A DNA stretch of 64,000 bases from Clostridium novyi NT (GTDB taxonomy: Bacteria; Bacillota; Clostridia; Clostridiales; Clostridiaceae). Location of the stretch: contig NC_008593.1 of the NCBI RefSeq assembly GCF_000014125.1, forward strand, positions 310,001 to 374,000, given 5' to 3'. Under the pieces are notes generated by a model. The model saw only the letters and a program-made list of their open reading frames with translations, was not told the DNA's origin and ran no database searches. Positions within the stretch are counted from its first letter, which is position 1, and each line of letters begins with the position of its first letter. Below, piece by piece: positions 16,404-24,751 of this stretch. Both the position numbers and the translations under genes were made by a program.

Positions 16404-17459
16404 ATGTACAAGCTTGCACTAATTGATGATGATGCACTAGAAGTAGAAGTTATAAAACTAATGATAAGCTCTTTAGAGAATGAAATAGAACTAGTGTCAA
16501 TTTCTAAAAGTGGAGAGGAAGCTATAGAAAATTATAAAAAGTTTGATCCTGATATAATATTACTGGCTGATGATATTCCTGGAATTAATTTTGTAGATGT
16601 TTTAAGAGATATAAAGAGTAAAGACAAAGATAAAATAGTTATAATACTTAAAGGATGCAATAAAGAGTTTTTATATCAGGATATAAAGAAAAGCAGTTAT
16701 GTGGATTATTGTTTATTAAAACCTATAGATAAAGATGAGTTATTAAATGTTTTGAAAGATAAAATAATAAATTTAAAAACTAATCCTAACAATTTAAAAG
16801 AGAAGGAATTTATGCTTTTAGATCATATAATGCTAGAAGAAAAGATCGTGTGTGAAAGTCTACTCAAAGATATTATTAGGGGATATATACTCACTAGCAA
16901 CAATGATTTAGAATTATTTAAAGAAAAGATAATCAAATTAGCAAAAAACATAATAAAGGTGTACTGTAATGTTCATATAGGATTTTTAAAGGACATTGAT
17001 AATAAAAGATACATAGATAATATAAATTCTAAGGATGATATAGAGTCCATAAAGGATATTATAGATGAACTTTTTGATCTAATATTCAAGGATAAGAAGG
17101 ATATTAATATAACTGAAAAGTTGATTAATGGAAGAAGTATTAATAAAAATATACAACCTATATTTAAATACATAGAAGAGAACTATAAAGAAAAAATAAC
17201 TTTAGAAGAGGCGGCTAGTATTTGTAATTTGAACATGTATTATTTTAGTAAGTTGTTTAAAAAGGATACAAATATAAAATTTGTAGATTATGTTACTTTA
17301 TATAAAATGGAGAAAGCTAAAGAAATACTTAAATATACTGATGAATCTATTGTAAATATTGCAATACATCTTGGCTATGATGAGTCGGGATATTTTTCAA
17401 AGGTTTTTAAAAGAGTTGTAGGGATTACACCATCAATATATAGAAATGAAAATAAATAA
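16404..17459 (+). CDS. dhaA: AraC-type response regulator of the glycerol locus with a substituted phospho-acceptor site
   Basis: Predicted DNA-binding activator of the dhaT-dhaB1-dhaB2 genes. Residues 1-120 are a receiver domain with acidic pair Asp9/Asp10 and the conserved Lys in LLKPIDKDEL. The loop that should hold the phosphorylated Asp reads DIILLADDIPG: counting back four from the conserved Pro59 gives Ala55 (16566-16568). The neighbouring Asp56 and Asp57 are out of register. Residues about 120-245 form a helical linker. The C-terminal 100 residues are two AraC helix-turn-helix units (ITLEEAASICNLNMYYFSKLFKK and VNIAIHLGYDESGYFSKVFKR). It is 13 bp after dhaS. A terminator follows, then an inverted repeat upstream of dhaT that is a candidate target. 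Confidence 0.85.
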   Translation: MYKLALIDDDALEVEVIKLMISSLENEIELVSISKSGEEAIENYKKFDPDIILLADDIPGINFVDVLRDIKSKDKDKIVIILKGCNKEFLYQDIKKSSYVDYCLLKPIDKDELLNVLKDKIINLKTNPNNLKEKEFMLLDHIMLEEKIVCESLLKDIIRGYILTSNNDLELFKEKIIKLAKNIIKVYCNVHIGFLKDIDNKRYIDNINSKDDIESIKDIIDELFDLIFKDKKDINITEKLINGRSINKNIQPIFKYIEENYKEKITLEEAASICNLNMYYFSKLFKKDTNIKFVDYVTLYKMEKAKEILKYTDESIVNIAIHLGYDESGYFSKVFKRVVGITPSIYRNENK

Positions 17460-17460
17460 A

Positions 17461-17492
17461 ACTGCTGGATTTAATCTGTCTAGTAGTTTTTT
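17461..17492 (+). terminator. Weak terminator after dhaA
   Basis: ACTGCTGGA pairs with TCTAGTAGT through two G-T wobbles, followed by TTTTTT. It separates the regulator pair from the structural dha genes. Confidence 0.55.
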
Positions 17493-17567
17493 GCTGTATA
17501 ATATATTGAAAAAGTACACATTAATGACAATAAAATGCTATTTTAAAATATAAAAAAGCAAAATGCC

Positions 17568-17601
17568 AACAAAGTACAAATAAATACCAAAATACTTTGT
17601 T
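17568..17601. promoter_or_regulatory. Candidate regulator site upstream of dhaT
   Basis: Inverted repeat AACAAAGTA (17568-17576) and TACTTTGTT (17593-17601) with 16 bases between. The core AAAGTAC also occurs at 17511-17517, exactly 60 bp before its copy at 17571-17577, so three half-sites share one sequence. An AraC-type regulator such as DhaA could use them. The dhaT ATG at 17685 follows AGGGGG; a clear -35/-10 pair was not found. Confidence 0.42.
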
Positions 17602-17684
17602 AAAAAAATATCAATTAAATGATAAGATAGAAACATAGAAAAAAGAAAATAAATATTATTAATAAATTATAGGGGGTAAATTTT

Positions 17685-18842
17685 ATGAGAATGTATGATT
17701 ATCTTCTTCCTAATGTAAACTTTATGGGACCAGGATGTATAAAGGTTATAGGAGAAAGATGTAAATTATTAGGTGCAAAGAAAGCTTTTATAGTTACAGG
17801 CAAACATATTGGATCTATGGAGAATGGACCTTTACAAATAGTAGTTAAATATTTAACAGATGAAGGCATTGATTATGTACATTTTAGTGGTTCAGAACCA
17901 AATCCAAAAGATATAAATGTTAGAAAAGGTGTTGAATTATTTAAAAAAGAAAACTGTGACATGATAATAACAATTGGTGGAGGAAGTGCACACGATTGTG
18001 GTAAAGGAATAGGAATTGGTGCTACTCATGAAGGAGATCTTTATGACTATGCTGGAATAGAAACATTAACAAATCCACTTCCACCAATAGTAGCAGTAAA
18101 TACTACAGCGGGAACAGGTAGTGAAGTTACTCGTCACTGTGTATTAACAAATACAGAAAAGAAAATTAAATTTGTAATTGTAAGCTGGAGAAACTTACCT
18201 CAAGTTTCAATAAATGATCCATTATTAATGGTTGATATGTCGCCAAGATTAACAGCAGCTACAGGAATGGATGCATTAACACATGCTATAGAAGCTTATG
18301 TTTCAAAAGATGCAAATGTAGTTACAGATGCAGCAGCAATACAAGCTATAAAATTAATTTCAAAAAATTTACGTAAGGCAGTTGCACTAGGAGAAAATCT
18401 TGAAGCAAGAGATAACATGGCAAATGCTTCATTACTTGCAGGTATGGCATTTAATAATGCTAACTTAGGTTATGTACACGCTATGGCACACCAACTTGGT
18501 GGACAATATGACTTAGCCCATGGTGTTGCAAATGCAATGCTTCTTCCACATGTTGAACGTTATAATATAATTTCAAATCCTGAAAAATTCAGAGATATAG
18601 CTGAATTCATGGGAGAAAATATAGAAGGACTTTCAGTAATGGAAGCTGCTGAAAAAGCAATAGATGCTATGTTTAAATTAGCAGAAGACATTGGAATTCC
18701 AAGAAGATTAAGAGATGTAGGTGTAAAAGAAGAAGACTTTGAATACATGGCAGGAAATGCATTAAAAGATGGAAATGCATTTAGTAACCCAAGAAAAGGT
18801 ACCGAAGAAGATATAGTAAATATATTTAAAGCAGCTTATTAG
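17685..18842 (+). CDS. dhaT: 1,3-propanediol dehydrogenase (iron-dependent alcohol dehydrogenase)
   Basis: Reduces 3-hydroxypropionaldehyde to 1,3-propanediol with NADH, the last step of glycerol reduction and a sink for reducing power. The 385-residue length equals that of known DhaT proteins, and the N-terminus MRMYDYLLPNVNFMGPGC is typical. The NAD site GGGSAHDCGKGIG is at residues 98-110. The metal ligands Asp196, His200, His265 and His279 are all present (TGMDALTHAIE, YVHAMAHQLGG, DLAHGVANAMLLPH). It begins the structural operon and lies 24 bp before dhaB1. In the best studied C. butyricum locus dhaT comes last, so the order here is different. Confidence 0.95.
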   Translation: MRMYDYLLPNVNFMGPGCIKVIGERCKLLGAKKAFIVTGKHIGSMENGPLQIVVKYLTDEGIDYVHFSGSEPNPKDINVRKGVELFKKENCDMIITIGGGSAHDCGKGIGIGATHEGDLYDYAGIETLTNPLPPIVAVNTTAGTGSEVTRHCVLTNTEKKIKFVIVSWRNLPQVSINDPLLMVDMSPRLTAATGMDALTHAIEAYVSKDANVVTDAAAIQAIKLISKNLRKAVALGENLEARDNMANASLLAGMAFNNANLGYVHAMAHQLGGQYDLAHGVANAMLLPHVERYNIISNPEKFRDIAEFMGENIEGLSVMEAAEKAIDAMFKLAEDIGIPRRLRDVGVKEEDFEYMAGNALKDGNAFSNPRKGTEEDIVNIFKAAY

Positions 18843-18866
18843 TCTTGAGTTAAAGGGGGAGTATGT

Positions 18867-21239
18867 ATGAGCAGGGGTTTTAGTGCTCCAACAGAAAGAG
18901 TAAAAAAATTAAGAGCGCAAATTTTAGATGTAGTACCTTGTGTTGAAACAGAAAGAGCACTTTTAATAACAGAATCTTATAAAGAGACAGAAGAAAAACC
19001 AATGATATTAAGAAGAGCATTGGCTTTAAAGAAAATCTTAAATAACTTACCTATTGTAATTCGAGAAGGAGAATTAATAGTAGGAAGTCTTACTAAAAGA
19101 CCAAGATCTTCACAGGTTTTCCCGGAATTCTCTAATAAGTGGTTACAAGATGAATTAGATAGATTAGATAAAAGAAAAGGCGATGTATTTGAGATTGCCG
19201 AAGAAGATAAAAAGAAATTAAAAGAAGTTTTTGAATACTGGGATGGAAAAACTACACATGAACTTGCTACATCATATATGTCCAAGGAAACAATAGATGC
19301 CATGAATTCTGATATATTTACTGTAGGAAATTACTATTTCAATGGAGTAGGTCATATTTCGGTAAACTATGGTAAAGTATTAGCTGTTGGATTTAATGGA
19401 ATTATAGAAGAAGCAAAGAAATCATTAGAATCAAGTGACAAAACAAGTCCTTCATATATAAAGAAGGAACAGTTCTTAAATAGTGTAATTATTAGCTGTG
19501 AAGCAGCAATTGATTATGCTAAAAGATACTCTGATGAAGCTAAAAAATTAGCTGATAAAACAAGTGATCCAATAAGAAAATCAGAGTTAAATGAAATTGC
19601 GAGAATTTGTAGTAAAGTTCCAAAGGAAGGTGCTTCATCTTTCTATGAAGCATGTCAAGCATTTTGGTTTGTTCATGCAATTATAAATGTAGAATCCAAT
19701 GGACACTCGATTTCTCCAACTAGATTTGACCAATATATGTATCCTTATTATAAAAAGGATATGGATGAAGGCAAAATTACACAAGACTTTGCACAAGAAT
19801 TAGTAGATTGTATTTGGATAAAATTAAATGATATTAATAAAGTTAGAGATGAAATTTCTACTAAATATTTTGGTGGATATCCAATGTATCAAAACTTAAT
19901 AGTTGGTGGACAAAATTTTGAAGGAAAAGATGTTACAAATGAGTTATCATACATGGCATTAGAAGCTTCTGCTCATGTAAGATTACCTCAACCGTCTTTA
20001 TCAGTTAGAATTTGGAATAAGACACCAGATGAATTCTTACTAAGAGCTTGTGAATTAACTAGAGAAGGATTAGGACTGCCAGCTTATTATAATGATGAGG
20101 TTATAATACCAGCGTTAGTTGCTAGAGGGGTAACTCTAGAAGATGCTAGATCATACGGAGTTATAGGATGTGTTGAACCTCAATGTCCTGGAAAAACTGA
20201 AGGATGGCATGATTCTGCATTTTTTAACCTTGCTAGAATAGTAGAACTTGCTATACATTCAGGAAAGGATAAAGGAGTTCAAATAGGACCTAAAACTAAG
20301 GAATTTACAGAAATGAAGTCTTTTGATGAATTTATGGAAGCTTACAAAGCTCAAATGGAGTATTTTGTAAAACATATGTGTGTAGCTGATAACTGTATAG
20401 ATATAGCTCATGCTGAAAGAGCTCCATTACCATTCTTATCATCTATGGTAGAGAATTGCATAAGTGTAGGTAAATCACTACAAGAAGGTGGAGCACATTA
20501 CAATTTCTCAGGTCCTCAAGGAGTAGGCGTTGCAAATGTTGGAGATTCATTAATGGCAATAAAGAAACTTGTTTTTGAAGATGAAAAAATAACCAAAGAA
20601 CAATTAAAAGAAGCCTTAGATAGTAATTTTGAAAAATATCCAGAAGTAAAACAAATTCTTTCTAAACAAGCGCCTAAATATGGAAATGACATTGATGAAG
20701 TAGATGAACTCGCAAGAGTAGGTGCTTTAGTTTACAGTAAAGAAGTAAATAAATATACAAACCCAAGAGGAGGACAATTCCAACCAGGATTATATCCTTC
20801 ATCAATAAATGTATATTTTGGTAGTCTTACAGGGGCTACACCAGATGGAAGAAGTGCAGAAGAACCACTGGCTGATGGAGTATCACCATCAAGAGGTAAA
20901 GATGTTTCAGGTCCTACTGCAGCTGGTAATTCTGTTGCAAAATTAGATCATTTTATTGCATCTAATGGAACATTATTTAACCAAAAATTCCATCCAGCAG
21001 CACTAAAAGGGGATAAAGGACTTCAAAATTTAGCTGCTGTAGTTAGAAGTTATTTTGATCAAAAAGGTATGCATGTACAATATAATGTAATTGATAGAGA
21101 TACATTAATTAAAGCTCAGCAAAAACCAGAAGATTATCGTGACTTAATTGTAAGAGTTGCAGGATATAGCGCTCAATTTATTTCACTAGATAAAACTATA
21201 CAAGATGATATTATAAAAAGAACAGAGCATGTTATGTAA
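18867..21239 (+). CDS. dhaB1: B12-independent glycerol dehydratase (glycyl radical enzyme)
   Basis: Dehydrates glycerol to 3-hydroxypropionaldehyde with a protein radical in place of coenzyme B12; oxygen sensitive. The 790-residue length matches the 787-residue C. butyricum enzyme. The catalytic Cys435 and Glu437 lie in GVIGCVEPQCPG, the substrate His163 in NGVGHISVNYG, and the glycyl radical Gly766 in VRVAGYSAQFI near the C-terminus. The ATG follows AAGGGGGAG. The specific PQCPGK context after the active Cys and the neighbours dhaT and dhaB2 favour glycerol dehydratase over choline lyase, propanediol dehydratase or pyruvate formate-lyase. A closely related 1,2-propanediol dehydratase activity cannot be fully excluded. 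Confidence 0.94.
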   Translation: MSRGFSAPTERVKKLRAQILDVVPCVETERALLITESYKETEEKPMILRRALALKKILNNLPIVIREGELIVGSLTKRPRSSQVFPEFSNKWLQDELDRLDKRKGDVFEIAEEDKKKLKEVFEYWDGKTTHELATSYMSKETIDAMNSDIFTVGNYYFNGVGHISVNYGKVLAVGFNGIIEEAKKSLESSDKTSPSYIKKEQFLNSVIISCEAAIDYAKRYSDEAKKLADKTSDPIRKSELNEIARICSKVPKEGASSFYEACQAFWFVHAIINVESNGHSISPTRFDQYMYPYYKKDMDEGKITQDFAQELVDCIWIKLNDINKVRDEISTKYFGGYPMYQNLIVGGQNFEGKDVTNELSYMALEASAHVRLPQPSLSVRIWNKTPDEFLLRACELTREGLGLPAYYNDEVIIPALVARGVTLEDARSYGVIGCVEPQCPGKTEGWHDSAFFNLARIVELAIHSGKDKGVQIGPKTKEFTEMKSFDEFMEAYKAQMEYFVKHMCVADNCIDIAHAERAPLPFLSSMVENCISVGKSLQEGGAHYNFSGPQGVGVANVGDSLMAIKKLVFEDEKITKEQLKEALDSNFEKYPEVKQILSKQAPKYGNDIDEVDELARVGALVYSKEVNKYTNPRGGQFQPGLYPSSINVYFGSLTGATPDGRSAEEPLADGVSPSRGKDVSGPTAAGNSVAKLDHFIASNGTLFNQKFHPAALKGDKGLQNLAAVVRSYFDQKGMHVQYNVIDRDTLIKAQQKPEDYRDLIVRVAGYSAQFISLDKTIQDDIIKRTEHVM

Positions 21240-21261
21240 AAATAATTTAGGAGATATAAAG

Positions 21262-22176
21262 ATGAGTAAAGATAGTATTAAAGGCTGCTTATTCAATATT
21301 CAAAAGTTTTCCCTAAACGATGGACCAGGAATAAGAAGTATAGTATTTTTTAAAGGCTGCCCAATGTCTTGTTTGTGGTGCAGTAATCCAGAATCACAAT
21401 GTGTTACTCCTCAAATTATGTATAATAAAAGTTTGTGCCTTGAATGTGGAACATGTAATGAAGTGTGTAAAAGTTCAGCTATTAATCTAAATTCCCTTAA
21501 TAGAATAGATAGAGAAAGATGTATTGCCTGTGGAAAATGCGTGGAACATTGTCCTACAGAAGCATTAGTAATGTCCGGTGAAAGTGTTAGTGTTGATGAA
21601 ACCATAGAAAAGTTAAAAAAAGATAGTATTTATTACAGAAGATCTGGGGGAGGAGTAACTCTTTCAGGGGGAGAAGCTCTACTCCAACCAGAATTTGCTG
21701 TAGAACTTTTAAAAAGATGTAAAGCCTTAGGATGGCATACGGCTATAGAAACGGCCATGTATGTCAAATCTGAAACTGTTAAAAAAGTAGTACCGTATTT
21801 AGATTTAATATTGGTAGATGTAAAAAGTATGAATACCTCAAGACATAAAGAGTTTACGGGTGTGGATAATAATCTTATATTAAATAATATAAGATTAAGC
21901 GATGAAATTGCAAAGGAAATCATTATTAGAGTTCCTGTAATTGAAGGATTTAATAGTGATGAAAAAAGTATACGTGATATTGCAGAGTTTGCCAAAACTT
22001 TAAACAAAGTAAATAGAATAGACCTTCTCCCATATCATAGTTACGGAGAGAATAAGTATGAAACAATTGGTAGAAATTATTTCCTTAAAGACTTAAAACC
22101 TCCTTCAGATGATAAGATGAATTATTTTAAAAAGATAGTTGAGGATATGGGATTGATTTGTACTATTGGAGCCTAA
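21262..22176 (+). CDS. dhaB2: Glycerol dehydratase activating enzyme (radical SAM)
   Basis: Uses SAM to place the glycyl radical on DhaB1. The ATG at 21262 follows AGGAGA and gives 304 residues, the length known for C. butyricum DhaB2; an in-frame ATG at 21229 lies inside dhaB1 and has no ribosome site. The radical-SAM cluster is Cys33, Cys37, Cys40 in KGCPMSCLWCSNPE. An inserted ferredoxin-like region carries CLECGTCNEVC and CIACGKCVEHCP, two further [4Fe-4S] sites typical of activases for this enzyme class. SGGEALLQPEFA is the GGE motif. It is 22 bp after dhaB1 and ends the operon before a strong terminator. Confidence 0.95.
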   Translation: MSKDSIKGCLFNIQKFSLNDGPGIRSIVFFKGCPMSCLWCSNPESQCVTPQIMYNKSLCLECGTCNEVCKSSAINLNSLNRIDRERCIACGKCVEHCPTEALVMSGESVSVDETIEKLKKDSIYYRRSGGGVTLSGGEALLQPEFAVELLKRCKALGWHTAIETAMYVKSETVKKVVPYLDLILVDVKSMNTSRHKEFTGVDNNLILNNIRLSDEIAKEIIIRVPVIEGFNSDEKSIRDIAEFAKTLNKVNRIDLLPYHSYGENKYETIGRNYFLKDLKPPSDDKMNYFKKIVEDMGLICTIGA

Positions 22177-22191
22177 AAGTTGTTATTAATA

Positions 22192-22223
22192 GCTACTAGC
22201 ATATTTTTGCTAGTAGCATTTTT
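22192..22223 (+). terminator. Terminator of the dha operon
   Basis: A 10-bp perfect stem, GCTACTAGCA with TGCTAGTAGC, 6-base loop, then ATTTTT. Confidence 0.9.
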
Positions 22224-22304
22224 AATAACTTTATTTTTTTAGGAAAAAATAATATGGAAACATGATGGGGTATAAAATTTTATTAAGAAGAAAGGTAAAT
22301 TCAT

Positions 22305-23003
22305 ATGATTAATAATTTATTTATAATAGCAGTAATTCCAGGCGTACTTTTAGCAATACTTATATATTTAGTAGATAGATATGATAAAGAGCCTATAGAT
22401 GTTTTAATAAAGGTAATTATATTAGGGTCTATTTCTGTAATACCTACGATTGTTATAGAAAAGTTTTTGACATCTTTAAATTATTTTAGTGGATTATTAA
22501 AAGTTGCCTTTAATGCATTTATAGTGGCAGGATTAACGGAAGAATTTTTTAAAAGGGAAGTTGTTTTAAAAAGTGTTTTTAATAAAGAGGTATTTAATGA
22601 AAAATTAGATGGGATAATATATTGTTCATTTTCGGCATTGGGATTTGCTACTGTAGAAAATATAATGTATGTAGTCTTTGATGTATCTTCTAGTTATTAT
22701 GTGGGCTTATATAGGGCAATATTTTCTGTACCAGCTCATCTTTTATTTGGGGTAACTATGGGATATTATATGTCTCTTAGCAAGTTTTCTAGTGATAGAG
22801 TTTTAAAAGGAAAATTTTTAAAAAAGTCTCTTTTAATTCCAGTTTTGTTTCATGGAATATTTGATTTTATACTTATGTCTAAAAATATGTTTTTAGCTAT
22901 ATGTTTTTTACCTTTTATAGCATATCTTTGGTTAATAAATTTAAGAAAGTTGAATAAATATTATTTAGAGTCCAAAGAAGAAAACAAGGTAAGAAAAAAA
23001 TAA
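22305..23003 (+). CDS. PrsW-family intramembrane metalloprotease
   Basis: Polytopic membrane protein of 232 residues. It carries the PrsW motifs: TEEFFKREVVLK (EE motif), LGFATVENIMY (E-N motif), VPAHLLFGVTMG (His) and VLFHGIFDF (H-x3-D type). These residues form the metal site in the family. In Bacillus subtilis PrsW cuts the anti-sigma factor RsiW. No sigma/anti-sigma pair is visible in this window, so the target is unknown. The start has an AAGAAAGG-type site. It stands alone between the dha terminator and an unknown gene. Confidence 0.85.
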   Translation: MINNLFIIAVIPGVLLAILIYLVDRYDKEPIDVLIKVIILGSISVIPTIVIEKFLTSLNYFSGLLKVAFNAFIVAGLTEEFFKREVVLKSVFNKEVFNEKLDGIIYCSFSALGFATVENIMYVVFDVSSSYYVGLYRAIFSVPAHLLFGVTMGYYMSLSKFSSDRVLKGKFLKKSLLIPVLFHGIFDFILMSKNMFLAICFLPFIAYLWLINLRKLNKYYLESKEENKVRKK

Positions 23004-23071
23004 ATGTTCTAAAATTACATATAAATTTATAAGAATATTATAGGAAATACTTTTTAAAATGGGGGGAGAAA

Positions 23072-23914
23072 ATGTTATTTAATAAAGATATTATCCCTTT
23101 ATATGTAAACAATAATTTGATGAATAACTTATTTACGGTACTTGTACAAGAGTTTAAACAAAGTATGACAGTAACAACAAGAAGCCAACAAATAATAAAA
23201 ATAGATACTCCCTTGGCAAATGTAATGAAAGGTAGATATGTTCAAGGTAGATTTAATTTGGATTTGTTAAATGAATTTTCAAGACAGAGAACAGAGGAAA
23301 GTATGTCTATGAATATATGGATTTTACTTCAAACAAGAGGTATATTATACAATAATAATTTATTAAAAAATATAGAAAATAAAGATGATGTTTCAAATAT
23401 AATGCCAGGTGAGTATGTAGAATTTAGATGTACTCTAAATAAAAATCCGCAAGTAAGACAAATAGAGAATATAATAAATTGTTTAAAGATGAAGCAAATT
23501 TTTGGATATACATCTAAAAATAATATATCTGAAACCATAGAGTTATTGTCCAAGTATCTAAATGCTATAAAAGAAGATAATTGCTTAAAATGTTATACTG
23601 ATGGAATATGCGGTACGGATGTTAGGGCTATAATGCCTATACAAATGAAGTATTTACAAGATAATTTAGATTCTCAAAATAAACTTGGAGTTACAGTAAT
23701 GGGAAAGGTTTTAAGAAAAGAAGAGAATAGTAAAGAGGGTAACATAAATTTATGTGGAGGTACATGTTGTGATTATTTAACTCAAAAATACATTGATGAA
23801 TTTAAAAAAAGGTACTTAGAAGATACGGATTTGATAGACAGAAATATGTATAAGAATATAATAAATAAAGAGTGTCCGCTTATAGAATTGCTTCCTTTAG
23901 CCATGTACATATGA
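23072..23914 (+). CDS. Hypothetical protein, Cys-containing, 280 residues
   Basis: I do not recognise a family. The ATG follows a strong GGGGGGAGAAA site, so the gene is real. There is no signal peptide or membrane helix. The N-terminal 60 residues look like a beta-helical mix (LFTVLVQEFKQSMTVTTRSQ). A middle region, PGEYVEFRCTLNKNPQV, precedes a helical stretch. Two cysteine clusters stand out: CLKCYTDGICGTD at about 177-189 and LCGGTCCDYL at about 225-234, with one more Cys near the C-terminus; they might bind metal or form disulphides. Weak AT-rich hairpin sequence follows the stop. Neighbours give no clue. Confidence 0.75.
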   Translation: MLFNKDIIPLYVNNNLMNNLFTVLVQEFKQSMTVTTRSQQIIKIDTPLANVMKGRYVQGRFNLDLLNEFSRQRTEESMSMNIWILLQTRGILYNNNLLKNIENKDDVSNIMPGEYVEFRCTLNKNPQVRQIENIINCLKMKQIFGYTSKNNISETIELLSKYLNAIKEDNCLKCYTDGICGTDVRAIMPIQMKYLQDNLDSQNKLGVTVMGKVLRKEENSKEGNINLCGGTCCDYLTQKYIDEFKKRYLEDTDLIDRNMYKNIINKECPLIELLPLAMYI

Positions 23915-24048
23915 CTCAAAAAATATTTGTATATATTTGGGCATATAGTAAATAATTTTAAAAAGCTACGTTGTGTATGGATTTTATTAAGTGATGATTT
24001 ATGATATAATTTTAATATAATTCGTTAAAGTAATAAGGAGTTTAAGTT

Positions 24049-24294
24049 ATGAAATCAGAGGATAAACAGACTTTTATTATAAAGCATGGAATTTTACAAT
24101 GGGGAATTCCGATAGCTATAATATATTCATTTATAATGTCGTTTACAGAAAGAGATCTTCATAAAACGGCGTTTATATCAGATTATTTTCTAAGTAATTT
24201 AATAATATCATGTATTGGATTCTCTATTGGAGGGTATTTGTTTGGATACTTTATGTGGAAAAGATATAAAAAAACATGTAAAGAGAAGAAGTAA
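24049..24294 (+). CDS. Small two-helix membrane protein, unknown function
   Basis: An 81-residue protein with two hydrophobic segments (about 14-29, WGIPIAIIYSFIMSF, and 49-68, LIISCIGFSIGGYLFGYFMW), a basic tail (KRYKKTCKEKK) and a Gly-rich second helix. The start follows AAGGAG. It has its own promoter-like region and a strong terminator, so it is probably expressed alone. No family recognised. Confidence 0.65.
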   Translation: MKSEDKQTFIIKHGILQWGIPIAIIYSFIMSFTERDLHKTAFISDYFLSNLIISCIGFSIGGYLFGYFMWKRYKKTCKEKK

Positions 24295-24311
24295 AAAGCA
24301 TATAAAATAAA

Positions 24312-24360
24312 AGTGGTATGAGATTATATAAATATTTATATATTTCATACTATTTTTTTT
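24312..24360 (+). terminator. Terminator after the 81-residue membrane protein gene
   Basis: GTGGTATGA pairs with TCATACTAT around an inner palindrome TATATAAATATTTATATA, followed by a run of eight T. From 24361 to 24650 the intergenic region is AT-rich and shows nothing convincing. Confidence 0.75.
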
Positions 24361-24652
24361 GCATATTTTTTAGGAGACTCCAAAAGATAATAAAGTGTAA
24401 ATAGGTAACTTAATAGAGCTATTTCATATACTATTTTATAAGGACATTGTTAGTTACAAGGATGTTATTTTCAAATATAAAGTGTATGGCTTGTATGTTT
24501 CATATATAAATAAAATAACCTTTTATAAAGAAGTATATGCCATATATTTTGTATGGATATAGTTCTTTTTTTGTATATTTTAGCCATTGAAATTACTAAA
24601 AGGTTGAAACAAAAAACATTATTAAAAAAATAATATGAATTTATAAAAAATG

Positions 24653-24681
24653 TTGATTTTTAAAATTTATATTAGTATAAT
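24653..24681 (+). promoter_or_regulatory. Promoter of the pot operon
   Basis: TTGATT (24653-24658) and TATAAT (24676-24681) with 17 bases between. A hairpin or operator (AAAGTTT...AAACTTT, 24692-24714) lies between the start of transcription and the regulator gene. Confidence 0.7.
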
Positions 24682-24751
24682 AGATGAGTAAAAAGTTTAG
24701 TAATTATAAACTTTAGGTTTAGTATTAGGAGGAATGAAGAAAGGTGAACTT

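Noticed and set aside
17550..17572. Possible sigma-54 promoter (TTGGCA...TTGC) on the minus strand before dhaT
   Set aside because: The GG to GC distance is four bases too short for a -24/-12 promoter, and it points away from dhaT.
24361..24650. Possible small RNA or gene in the AT-rich region before the pot operon
   Set aside because: No ribosome site, promoter pair or convincing hairpin was found there.
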